Positions 19,104 to 28,745 of a DNA stretch of 64,000 nt are shown here, one piece after another. The stretch comes from Dysidea avara (lineage: Eukaryota; Porifera; Demospongiae; Dictyoceratida; Dysideidae): contig NC_089272.1 in NCBI RefSeq assembly GCF_963678975.1, positions 45,962,032-46,026,031 of the forward strand. The letters are read 5' to 3'. The notes below the pieces were generated by a model. It saw only the letters and a list, made by a program, of their open reading frames with translations. It was not told the DNA's origin and ran no database searches. Numbering within the stretch: the stretch's first letter is position 1; every line of letters begins with the position of its first letter. A program made the translations under genes and the position numbers.

Positions 19104-22100
19104 TATACGTACAGTACGTATCACGTGTGTTGACAGTTGGCATTTATCACGTGTAAGGAAGGTGTCACAGCGCAACTGGAAGCATATACGGATATATACA
19201 AAACAGTCATTTTCAGACGTATACGGAGAATATACAGACAAATACAGAGACGGAACAAGATGGCAGGCCGTGTACAGGTGTATAGCTTGCCAATGAACGA
19301 CGTTACATATACGTGAACGCCTTTTTCTGTTCATATAATTGTGGTCAAGACTGACTGCATTGTGTGAAACGTCGTCAGGGGCGAATCGCTACTGTGACAA
19401 AGAACCAGCCGCAGCTACTGACTGACTGACGCTCGAGTGGCAGTATCGTGCAGCCGAAGCACAGATGGTAGAAGTGACTCAGATGTTTCGAGTGAGTACT
19501 AGTTTGTATGTACAAATATAACAGCAGTTAGCTGCCGTCCTTGTTGAGCTACCAGCGGCCCAACGAGAAGGAAGAACTGGTTTTGTCCACTCTTGGGTAA
19601 CTCAGGCGCCCTTGTTCGCTTGTCCCTTTTATTCTTTTGTCAATGGGTCGGAAAAGAGAATGAACAACGGATGAAAAATCATGCGGCTAGCTACACTCAG
19701 GAAGAAAAAGTCTTTGGGTAACACGCTGCCGTCATGTAGCTACAGTCTCGGTGGACATGGAACAGACTTAAATGCTACAGATTGTATATTAGTTATAATT
19801 ATTTTCAGTTTATATGAATTTGGTTAGACAATATGAATTCCTAGCCACTCTTTACAAACTTTAGCCAGAGAGATTCTTTGTGATGTACGAAATATCAGCA
19901 TCATGTTATTAGTAAATTTGATTCAAGGAGCAAACGTTAGCAGATTCTTGATGGTAGATATTTAGTAGTGGCCCAACACCGCTTCACTTAGTAAAACATC
20001 TGTTTCTTTGCTGACCCAATGACAAAACAGTGCTCTGGCTGTAGACTAGTTGTTCACCGCCAATCCATATATGGCAGCACACTTCATCTGTTGTCTGAAG
20101 AGAAAGTGGCATGGCCACAACAGACTAGTAGAGTCAATCCAATGGTCCCAGCATAGAATCTGGGCTGGCCTGATTTCTGTGGTCCTGGAACAAAGGTGTA
20201 AAATTCTGAGTGGGTCAATGAAGGTGAATCCATGGCAGAATTAAATTTTGTTGAGTCAGTCTGGCAATGCTTACCCCTCAAAAAGAATAACAGAAGCTTT
20301 TACACATGCAGTAGTATGCACGGGATTGCTTGAGTGTGGGATTGTAAGGGATCATTCTTTACACGTACTCATAAAACTGTCGACACGCTTTACTTACCAG
20401 TTATACTTGTCTGGTCTCTTGCGTGGGAATTCTGTGGGATGCTCTGCATCTGTGGGAGCTGGTGCAATATATTAAGAGACCCATCTGTATCAGATGAGTC
20501 CCATACAAATATTAATTATTGTGATATTCCTGTAGTGTGCTTTATTTTAAATCTCTGTACCATGTTATTATAAAGTACCCAGCAATAACTACGGTTACAG
20601 ACAAAAGTGTAACTGTTACATCTTTGTCTCATCTCTCTTGGGTGTGATGCATGTGACTGGCCTAGCCCAAGCCCAAGACAACATGTGGCCATATATACCC
20701 CTTAGCTTTGTGTGCTAATAGTATTGGCAAGAATAAATAATAATTTACTGTAGGTATTGGTATGAATTTTACTTGTGTATACCATGTCCTGTGTACAATA
20801 TCCTCTACTTATATAGCTGCATGTGGGTCTCAAGAACGCCAAATGATGACACAGGCAATTTTAACTCTTAGGAAGGACATTGGTGAGCTGTGAAGTCAGA
20901 TGACCAACATGAAATTGCAGTAAGGGAAAATCCATGCAGTGAGCCATTACCAATCAATGTTATAATTATCACAATTTTTTAAATTTACAACAACTTCATA
21001 AATATTATAGGTTTTTTGACTGTTATATTCAATTACTTGCTAACGAATTTACTCAAGATGAGAAAGAAAGCTGATGACTATTTTCTTAAGTTGTAATTTT
21101 GTCTTATATCTCTAATTCTGTTCACAGAGCGGCACATCGACACTATGACACCAGCGTTTACAGCGTCAACCATGAAGGAGTGAGTGAATCGCTCAAACAG
21201 TTAAAAAAGAGGTGCACATAAACTAGATAGTCAGATACTGTAATATGCAAGCTGTATTATGTTGACTGCATATGTCCTTTCATAGAAGAATTACATGCAG
21301 GACATGTACCTACGAGAAGAGGGACGATGAAAGTAATCAGGTGTTACACGTCCTACTAACCACTGTGGAGATCTGACAGTATGTGTATATGTGTACCCTA
21401 TAATAATTGGTGACTGTACACTTATGCAATATAGACGTTGGATTGCCTACATTTTTGAAATGTTGGAACATTGAATAAAGCATTGAAGGAAAGTGGATAT
21501 TGTCTACTCCTTTGTAAACTCTGTATGATGTACCTGCTTGGGTGATTCAGTAAGTTATTTGTGCTGCATTGACCCTGTGTTTCTAACAATCTTGAATCTT
21601 CAAGGTGCACAAGTGCTGAATATCCCAGCGTGGTACGTGGCATGCAAGATGGGGGTCACATGTATGTTTTTATATAGAGCACTCCAAGAGCAGCTAGTTT
21701 GAGAGATATCGATGTGAGTAAAGTTATACTGTATGGTTTTGCTAATTTTTATCTCATGCACTACAGCAGTCCCATCAATGACTCCACAAGTTCAGTGTAC
21801 CTACTCACCTTGAAACTGGCATTGGTAAGTATATTTACAACATGCGAAGTATGAACATTAATGTTAACTATTTGCAGATGATTGTTCTCAGTATGAAGAA
21901 AGCAAGGATTGGGTAGTGTTGTAGGTTCTTGCTACACAGCTCAGTGATGATCAGGCAGAACAGTTATAACTGAAAACTCATTGACTATGAGGTTGTTTTA
22001 CCTTTTTTCAGTTTCATTATTGTACAACTGTACTTTGTTTTGGCTCACGTGAAATAGCAACAATAAATCGAAAGTGACGTCATTAATTGGGTATTTCGGA

Positions 22101-22310
22101 AGGGATCTGGGCCGTCTTGAGGGCAAGGCGTGGGTCTAGCAGAAGCGTATACAGCCGTATAGAGGATAGTATGCAGCCGTATTGAGGTATGTGTGACTCT
22201 GTGTGGGTCTATAATATGATTGTAGAGTAAATTATGTATTCTCGGACACCATGTACCTTCGATTGTGGTATGCAGCTACTTTTGTCGTCTATTTATTTAT
22301 TTATTTATTT
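19104..22310. other. Low-information region, no gene supported
   Basis: About 3.2 kb with only short open frames (all under 82 residues) that carry no recognisable domain. A possible LINE tail ends near 20752: TTAGC and GCTAA form a stem around 20702-20718, followed by AATAAATAATAA. A small direct repeat (CAGCCGTAT) sits near 22151-22183. No promoter or splice pattern was convincing. Confidence 0.5.
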
Positions 22311-22313
22311 GTA

Positions 22314-22343
22314 CTGAGCAGTCAGCCCTGCTGGTATGCTCAG
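22314..22343 (-). other. LINE D 3'-terminal nested hairpin
   Basis: Outer stem CTGAGCA/TGCTCAG (22314-22320, 22337-22343) and inner stem CAGC/GCTG (22323-22326, 22330-22333). The stems are identical to LINE A while loop bases differ, as expected if structure is under selection. Confidence 0.6.
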
Positions 22344-22400
22344 GAAAAAAAAACAACAAAAAACAGTTCTAACTTAACATACAGTAAACCAATTGTTCGA

Positions 22401-23690
22401 CTAAGTACTAGTGTGGTAATATGATTGTAAAAGTGATGTGAACGAATCTGGATCAGACGTTTCAATGATGTTAACAGGCAAGGTGTTCCATTCTTTAACA
22501 GTTCTTGAGAAGTAGCTGCTCTGGTATGATCTGGTGGATGATGATGGAATTATAAGATGCAATGGATGGTATGATCTAGTTTCTCTCGTTGGTGGTAGGT
22601 AATATGATGGTATGCAGATGGCAAGCAGGTGATGGAGTGCCTTGTGCAGGACTTGTAATCTAGATATCTTGCGACGAGTCTCAAGAGATGGCAGGGATAA
22701 TTCATTTAACATTGCTGAAACTGAGCTAAATCTACTATAGTCATTATAAATCCATCTGGCTGCACGACGTTGTACCTTCTCTAATTGCTGAATTTGTGAA
22801 TTGCAGTATGGATCCCACACAGCTGATGCATATTCCATTTGTGGCCTCACCATTGTGATGTATGCAGATTTCTTAACTCTTTGTGAGCAACTACTAAGGT
22901 TACGTTTCAAAAAGTTAAGGGTTTTTGTCGCCTTTGCTGCTATGGTAGATATGTGTGAAGACCAGGATAATGATTTGTTAATTAAGATGCCCAGATAAGA
23001 GTGTTGCTCAGATGTTTCTAATATATGGCCGTTCAGTATGTAATTATGTGTGATAGGTGAAGTATTCCTTGTGCATTGCACTACAGCACATTTGATGACA
23101 TTAAAGTTCAGTTGCCAGGTGTTAGCCCATTCAGATAACTTGTTCAGATCTTGTTGGAGCTGGATGGTGTCTTCTCTGCTATTGATTATTCTGTAAAGTA
23201 GACAATCATCTGCGAACATCCGAAGAGGAGAATCAATATCATTTGCTATGTCGTTTATATACAGTAAAAACATCAGGGGACCCAGGACAGTTCCTTGAGG
23301 GACTCCTGACAAAACAGGTACAGGGTTTGAGGTTTCACCATCCAAAACTACACATTGTGAACGTCTAGTGAGCCAGGATCCAATCCATGCAAGAGTACTG
23401 TCGCCAATTCCATAATGCTTTAATTTAGTCAGAAGTCGTTGATGTGGAACTGTATCAAATGCTTTAGAAAAGTCTAGAAGGATTATATCAATTTGCTTTT
23501 GATGGTCAAGAGCGTAGGATATGTCTTCAGTCAAAGTGATGAGTTGAGTGACACAGGAGTGCTGTGATCGAAAGCCATATTGATTTTCAATTAAAACGTT
23601 ATGTTGGTTAAGATGGTTCATAATGGAGTGGTAAATAATGTGTTCCATAGTCTTAGCACAAATGGATGTTAACGATATAGGTCGTCTCCT
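22401..23690 (-). CDS. LINE D reverse transcriptase, N-terminally truncated, open
   Basis: The open frame from ATG 23648 encodes 415 residues; homologous codons (RPISLTSICAKT) extend upstream to about 23690. Blocks in order: QYGFRSQHSCVTQL, LLDFSKAFDTVPHQRLL, LSGVPQGTVLGPLMF, the catalytic MFADDCLLY, YLGILINKSLSW, MEYASAVWDPY, QRRAARW and the terminal YFSRTVKEWNTLP. No internal stop or frameshift. The endonuclease and the first RT blocks are missing, so it cannot retrotranspose alone. It is the nearest relative of LINE A and shows that LINE A's frameshift is copy-specific. Confidence 0.88.
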   Translation of the reverse strand, partial: RRRPISLTSICAKTMEHIIYHSIMNHLNQHNVLIENQYGFRSQHSCVTQLITLTEDISYALDHQKQIDIILLDFSKAFDTVPHQRLLTKLKHYGIGDSTLAWIGSWLTRRSQCVVLDGETSNPVPVLSGVPQGTVLGPLMFLLYINDIANDIDSPLRMFADDCLLYRIINSREDTIQLQQDLNKLSEWANTWQLNFNVIKCAVVQCTRNTSPITHNYILNGHILETSEQHSYLGILINKSLSWSSHISTIAAKATKTLNFLKRNLSSCSQRVKKSAYITMVRPQMEYASAVWDPYCNSQIQQLEKVQRRAARWIYNDYSRFSSVSAMLNELSLPSLETRRKISRLQVLHKALHHLLAICIPSYYLPPTRETRSYHPLHLIIPSSSTRSYQSSYFSRTVKEWNTLPVNIIETSDPDSFTSLLQSYYHTST

Positions 23691-23846
23691 TGAAAGTAAG
23701 CTGCCAAGAAGATATTCCTGAAGAAAAGTTGTGCTTTCCTACCCTTCGTGAACAGAAATGTCGTTGAACGCAATTTCAACTCCCAGTCCAGGTTTATACT
23801 GCCGTTGAAACGACCGAGATCTAAAGACAGCTCAAACTAGCGCTAG

Positions 23847-24750
23847 AAGAAATCCAAAAGAAACAGTACTTGCCCAATATGCGATGAAGTAATTAAAGAA
23901 GCTACAAAGCACAGGAAAGGTGATGATGCAATCTATTGTGAAGGCTACTGTGACGCGTGGGTACATCATAGATGCACTGGGTTATCAGCAACGAACTTCG
24001 CGACATTAAGAGATGCTGGCGAAGAACACACGTTCTTTTGTCTATACTGTGAGATCCAAGCACAGAAGGCAGAAATAGACAGCTTAATGTCGACCATTAC
24101 TACACTTCAAACTTCTCTAAATGATCTTAAACGCAAACTAGACCTTGTTAATCAACCACAGCAGACTTCTACTCAAACTGTTCGTGCTCCAGTTGTTGAC
24201 AAAGTTTCAAACACTGTTTATCAAAATTCCACCAACATTGATAGGAAATTCAACATCGTTGTGTATGGTGTAGCAGAAAATCCCCAAAATACCAACAGAC
24301 AACTCCGAATGAAAAAGGACATGGAAAACGTGATGGAGGCTCTGTCTGCAACTGATATTGACATTGAACCTAGTGATATAAAAGATTTGTATCGTCTCGG
24401 CAAGTATGACCAAAAGAGTGAGCGTCCCAGACCCCTTCTGGTGAAGTTCCTTCATTCAAACACAGCAATTGATATCCTAAGTTCTAAGTCTAAGCTTGAA
24501 GCTCCAATCTACATAAAACCTGATCTAACTCCCCAGGAGCGTCAAAAAGGAATGCTTATTATTGAAGGAAAGGAGATCCCTAATTGACAATGGTACCAAA
24601 CGGAGATACATCAAAATAAGAAATGATTCCTTATACCTCAACAACAAGCTTCACTGCAAAGTGAATACAGATGGTAACAAATTAGAGTATGTAACTGTAT
24701 CAGCACAGCCACTTAATAATACCTCTGCCACAAGCATGGAGTCATCCTGA
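23847..24750 (+). pseudogene. LINE C ORF1: PHD finger, coiled coil, RRM-like domain (decayed)
   Basis: The frame is open after a TAG at 23844-23846, with no in-frame ATG before the PHD finger. The nearest ATG (23758) is in another frame, so the N-terminus has decayed. A complete C4HC3 PHD pattern follows: CPIC, YCEGYC, WVHHRC, then FCLYC. A coiled coil lies at about 24075-24160 and the RRM-like domain at about 24240-24540 (FNIVVYGV, LYRLGKYD, RPRPLLVKF). A frameshift at about 24555-24565 moves the end (ERRSLIDNG, LYLNNKLH) to the frame that stops at 24750. Confidence 0.8.
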
Positions 24751-24849
24751 CTCCCTATTTCCACTATAACTAACTCAAATCCTGACTCAAATTCACAGGT
24801 ATTTAATAACTCTACTAATAACCCAAACTCAAATAATGTATTAAGTGAT

Positions 24850-25327
24850 TTGAAACTGTCTATTGTAAATTTCTGTAGTGTTACTAACAAACGAACCCAA
24901 CTTGAAGTTTTTCTGGTTACCTATGCAATTGACATCATTATAGGGACAGAATCACATTTGAATGAATCTATTCTAAACTCTGAGGTTTTCCCAAATAATT
25001 ATCAAACATACAGAAAAGACAGAAAAACTTCTGGTGGTGGTGTGTTTATTTCCATAAAGAGCTCTATACCATGTACACAAATTAATGACAATTCAACTAT
25101 TGAAATAGTGTGGGCTCACGTTCATCTTGACAAGAACAATGACTTTATCGTTGGCTCCTTTTACTGTCCTCCTCACTCAAGTGATACAATACTTGACAAC
25201 TTGCAGTCTTCCATAGACACGATTAAGCAAAAGTATCCCCACACTCAAATCATTCTTGGAGGTGACTTTAATTGTCCAGGTATTGACTGGGAAAACAGTA
25301 CACTAATAAATTCCTATGTATCATGTC
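24850..25327 (+). pseudogene. LINE C endonuclease domain, N-terminal part
   Basis: The frame encodes the start of the APE-type endonuclease: LSIVNFCSVTNKR, IIGTESHL, YRKDRKTSGGGVFI, VWAHV, GSFYCPPHSS and IILGGDFNCPGIDW. The glutamate in ESHL and the GDFN box are catalytic or metal-binding in the family. The frame opens on a non-ATG codon as in the other ORF2s here. It runs into a MITE at 25328 and would otherwise continue at 25578. Confidence 0.85.
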
Positions 25328-25574
25328 CACTGCTTGAAGGTTCTTAGTTTACTAATTTGTTAAGCTGCTTTACTGTAGTTGTACCCAGTTATACTGTTAG
25401 TAAAATGTCAGTAACTTTAAGTATATGGAACATAATTGTTTTACTAAGTTTTAAACTCTCAGTAAAACATCAGTGAATGTGGGTTTACTGAAAAACTACT
25501 GAAATACCAAACAATTAACTGTTCCATATACTGGGGATATACCGCTGTAGTAAACTAAGAAACTTCAAGCAGTG
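25328..25574. mobile_element. CACTA-like MITE, 247 bp, 3-bp target duplication
   Basis: The termini CACTGCTTGAAG and CTTCAAGCAGTG are perfect inverted repeats; with one mismatch the match extends to 27 bp (through TTCTTAGTTTACTA). A subterminal inverted pair, AGTATATGGAACA with TGTTCCATATACT, adds to it. GTC flanks both sides (25325-25327 and 25575-25577). Skipping the element and one GTC rejoins the endonuclease frame at a point that aligns with LINE B, which proves the boundaries. CACTG/CACTA ends with a 3-bp duplication fit the CACTA (En/Spm) superfamily. There is no coding capacity. Confidence 0.85.
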
Positions 25575-25577
25575 GTC

Positions 25578-27360
25578 ACTTTCGTGAAAAACATATTGAC
25601 TTATCACACAACTACCAACTGTCTCAGTTAGTCACCTTCCCTACAAGAGCTCAAAATGTTTTAGACTTATGCTTTACTACTAATCCTAATTCTGTGATAT
25701 CATGTGAACCACTTCCAGGCTTGAGTGACCACGACGCTGTTTTAGTATCCATCAAGATTTCTAAACGTGTAATCAAACAACATCCCAGAACTGTTTACCT
25801 TTACAAGCTAGCTGACTGGGAAAAAATAAGAGAGGAATTATCAGACTTGTCACATGATTACTTTGAAATAAATCAAGCATCACCCCAAAGCTTAGATGAA
25901 AATTGGTCCTTCTTCTTACAAAATTTACAAGAAATAATAAACACTCATACTCCTACCAAGAAATTAAGTACAAGAATTCACCTTCCCTGGCTGTCTTCTG
26001 CTTTAAACGACTCATACGTAAAAAGCAAAGAGTTTATAGAAGAGCAAAGCGTTATTGTCGAGATAGTGACTGGAATGAATATAAATCATTACAAAAAGAG
26101 ATAGATCATAAACTAAAGTACCAACACAAATCCTACCTGACAAACCTAACTTCATCACCAGACAGTAACAAAAAGTCTTTATGGCACTACATCAAGTCAC
26201 GAAAACAAGAAAACAATGGTATTAGTACATTAATAAATCCTATAAATGGTCATATCATAACCAATCCTGTGGAAAAAGCAGACACCCTCAATCAACACTT
26301 TCAGTCTGTCTTTACATCCGAAGATAATAGTAACATTCCCGACAAAGGTCCATCCTTATTTCCATCTTTACCTACATTTGAGATTACCGAACAAGGAGTC
26401 TACAACTTGTTAAGTACCTGTGACACATCCAAATCCCCAGGACCTGACTCCTTGCATCCGTATGTACTGAAGGCCACAGCTGCCGAATTATCTCGCATTC
26501 TAACTCATATTTTCAAACAATTACTAGAATCTGGTGAAGTCCCATTACAATGGAAGCATGCCTATGTCACCCCAATATTTAAAAAAGGTTCCAAAGCTCA
26601 CCCAGGCAACTACCGTCCTATCTCACTCACCTCAGTAGTTTGTAAAACAATGGAGCATATCATCGTGAGTCAAATTATGAAGCATTTGGAGGACCACAAT
26701 ATTCTTTCAGACAACCAGTTTGGATTTAGATCAAAACATTCCTGTGAGACTCAACTACTCATTACTGTTAATGACATTGCAAAAGATATTGACAGGAACC
26801 TGCAAGTTGATGCTGCTATATTAGACTTTTCTAAAGCGTTCGACAGAGTAGCTCATTCTAGACTTCTCTACAAATTAAATTACTATGGTATAAGAGGAAC
26901 TGTCTTACACTGGCTAGAGTCCTTCCTTCATGGTCGTACCCAACAGGTTGTAGTAGAAGGCTCTAGATCTTCTACATGTCAAGTTACATCTGATATTCCA
27001 CAAGGTTCCGTACTTGGTCCTGTGTTGTTCCTAATTTACATTAACGATATTGTAACAAACATCAAGAGTGAAATTAGATTATTTGCTGACGACATTCTAC
27101 TCTTTAAAACTATAGCTACGCCCAACGATCACAGAATACTGCAAAATGACTTAGATTCCTTAACACAATGGGCTAGCAACTGGCTGATGGAATTTAACAT
27201 TCCCAAATGCAATATTTTACAATTTACAACCCACCACAGTAAAAGCACTTTTACATATATAATGTCTAATATTCCATTGAATATTGTATCAGAGCACACC
27301 TATCTTGGTATCCGCCTCCATCATACACTATCATGGGAACCTCATGTTAACTATATTTAA
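25578..27360 (+). pseudogene. LINE C ORF2: rest of endonuclease and most of reverse transcriptase
   Basis: It begins HFREKHIDLSHNY, then TFPTRAQNVLDLCF and LSDHDAVLV of the endonuclease. A one-base deletion near 26010 shifts frame; the RT then runs from the ALKRLIRKKQR segment through SPGPDSLHPY, NYRPISLTS, LDFSKAFDRVAHSRLL, a QVTSDIPQGSVLGP block and the catalytic LFADDILLF near 27079. It stops at HVNYI (27360) where a DNA transposon is inserted. Note SD-I-P rather than SGVP in the QG block, a change at a usually conserved glycine. Confidence 0.85.
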
Positions 27361-27413
27361 TACAGGGCCGGAGCCCACGGTCCGGCCGGTCCGGCCACTT
27401 TAATTTGAAAAAA

Positions 27414-27490
27414 GATCGAGATACTCTAATAGAGCAGTCATCATAATATACTCTAATAGAACAGTCATTGCAATACTCTAATAGAGCATT
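27414..27490 (+). repeat. Recurrent cassette, leader plus three units
   Basis: The leader AGATCGAGAT is followed by three units with cores CTCTAATAGAG, CTCTAATAGAA and CTCTAATAGAG, spaced about 28 and 27 bp apart instead of the 17 bp seen at 5455. It begins about 50 bp inside the left end of the host element. Confidence 0.8.
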
Positions 27491-27671
27491 CGGTTTAGAA
27501 AATAGCCACTGTTCTACTCAGTCTAAGCCATTAAATCTATGCTAATTGTCCTCAAATCACTCAAAAGTTCCAGTGAGTCATAAAGAACTAAGCTTTCACT
27601 AAAATTTTGAAAGTAAAATTAGCTATGAAATGGTACTGTAGTACAAAATTACCAGGATATATCCTTAATGT

Positions 27672-27946
27672 TAACAAAAGGAGAAAGAGGCTTTGCAAGT
27701 AAAATAGCCTCAAGATGCCATTTCAGAGCATCTATAATTTTTTCACCCAGAGAGTGACAAATACATGGAACTCCCTGCCAGCAGAAGTTGTTTCAGCACC
27801 AACAATCTCTACTTTCAAAGCAAGTCTTGATAATTATTGGAATGACATAGGATATGGATATGAACAAAGGCCTAGTGCCTAAACTTTATTTTTGTAACCC
27901 TGTTTGTATATCCATCCATCCATTAATAATAATAATAATAATATTT
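27672..27946 (+). mobile_element. LINE 3' tail nested in the hAT-like element (LINE I)
   Basis: The frames around 27672-27882 encode TKGERGFASKIASR and then, after a frameshift near 27720, FQSIYNFFTQRVTNTWNSLP and VSAPTISTFKASLDNYW, ending in a stop at 27880-27882. This is the same family as the tail at 32725-33182 (both end near QRPxA). AGGC and GCCT form a short stem at the stop codon (27868-27880). An (AAT)n tail follows at 27923-27943. The nesting order is LINE C, then the hAT-like element, then this LINE. Confidence 0.7.
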
Positions 27947-28128
27947 AAAAATTTTCCTGGGGGAGCATGCCCCCAGATCTCCCTAAATTGGCATGCTGTG
28001 TGTGCTTAGCACATGCAGTTGAGTATCACATGATCTAAAAATCACATCAGATCAATAAGTAGTATGACCTCCATTGCAGTCCATGGATGGCCGGACCACT
28101 CAAAATCTCTGGGCTCCGGCCCTGAATT

Positions 28129-28677
28129 TGTGGAAAGGCAAACCGTCTTCTTGGATTTCTGAAAAGGAATTTATATAATGCCCCAAAACAAATCAAAGAA
28201 CACTTATACAAACAATTATTGTTACCTTCTATTGAATACTGCTCAGCCATCTGGGATCCTTATCACCAAACAACAGTTAGCAAATTAGAAATGATCCAAC
28301 ACCGAGCTGCAAGATTTGTTCTTAATAAACCATGGCACAGATCCAGTCAACAACACAGTATTACAGATATGCTTAATTACCTTCAATGGCCAAGTTTAAA
28401 AAGTAGGAGAAGGAATGCTAGACTTATATTATTATTCAAGATTGTAAGAAACTTACCGGTGCTACCAAACCATTGGTTACCCCAGCCAACCCCTGTATCA
28501 TATACTCGTGCCAATAATCCCCTCAAATTTGCACAGCTGCAATCCAGAATTGATTTATATAAGTATTCTTTTCTGCCTAGATCAATTATTGATTGGAATA
28601 ACTTGAAAATTGACAACATTGACACAATTAACCTTGACACTTTTAAGAACATTATAGATAAGCTAAACAATTTGTGA
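28129..28677 (+). pseudogene. LINE C reverse transcriptase, C-terminal part
   Basis: Continues in the same frame as 27360 after the insert: CGKANRLLGFLKRNL, LPSIEYCSAIWDPY, QHRAARFV and the terminal SFLPRSIIDWNNL, with a stop at 28675-28677. No further lesions. Residues align with LINE B throughout. Confidence 0.85.
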
Positions 28678-28689
28678 TTTGTAATGCAC

Positions 28690-28745
28690 ATTAGCGTGTT
28701 GTCCCTGGTGGGCTTTGCTAATTAATAATAATAATAATAATAATG
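28690..28745 (+). other. LINE C 3'-terminal nested hairpin and (AAT)n tail
   Basis: ATTAGC (28690-28695) pairs with GCTAAT (28717-28722), and CCC (28703-28705) with GGG (28710-28712) around TGGT. The inner CCC-TGGN-GGG is shared with LINE B while the outer stem sequence differs. Confidence 0.6.

Larger units (their letters stand above)
22311..23690 (-). mobile_element. 5'-truncated LINE (LINE D), same family as LINE A
   Basis: The minus-strand copy runs from within the RT (about 23690) to a 3' hairpin at 22343-22314 and an (AAATA)-type tail at 22290-22311. The protein and both 3' stems match LINE A closely. Its broken 5' end meets the 5' end of LINE C at about 23690-23700. Confidence 0.85.
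27363..28124. mobile_element. hAT-like TIR element, 762 bp, with a nested LINE tail
   Basis: Perfect 15-bp inverted ends: CAGGGCCGGAGCCCA (27363-27377) and TGGGCTCCGGCCCTG (28110-28124). The RT frame of LINE C continues on the right side, so it is an insertion. The flanks (ATATTT then AATA on the left, AATTTGT on the right) are consistent with a decayed 8-bp duplication. Inside are the recurrent cassette (27414-27490), a LINE tail (27672-27946) and a perfect hairpin CTGGGGG/CCCCCAG (27957-27976). No transposase is encoded. Confidence 0.75.
23691..28745 (+). mobile_element. CR1/L2-like LINE (LINE C), nearly full length, with two nested DNA transposons
   Basis: Layout: possible 5' UTR (23691-23846), ORF1 (23847-24750), endonuclease (24850-25327), MITE (25328-25574), endonuclease remainder and RT (25578-27360), hAT-like element (27363-28124), RT C-terminus (28129-28677), hairpin (28690-28722) and (AAT)n tail to 28745. 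LINE sequence resumes exactly where it stopped across both inserts. Additional single-base frameshifts near 24555 and 26010, and loss of the ORF1 start, show the copy is old and inactive. Confidence 0.85.

Noticed and set aside
19089-19334. Overlapping frames on both strands
   Set aside because: They partly cover the right end of the TIR element at 18271-19103, and neither has a domain.
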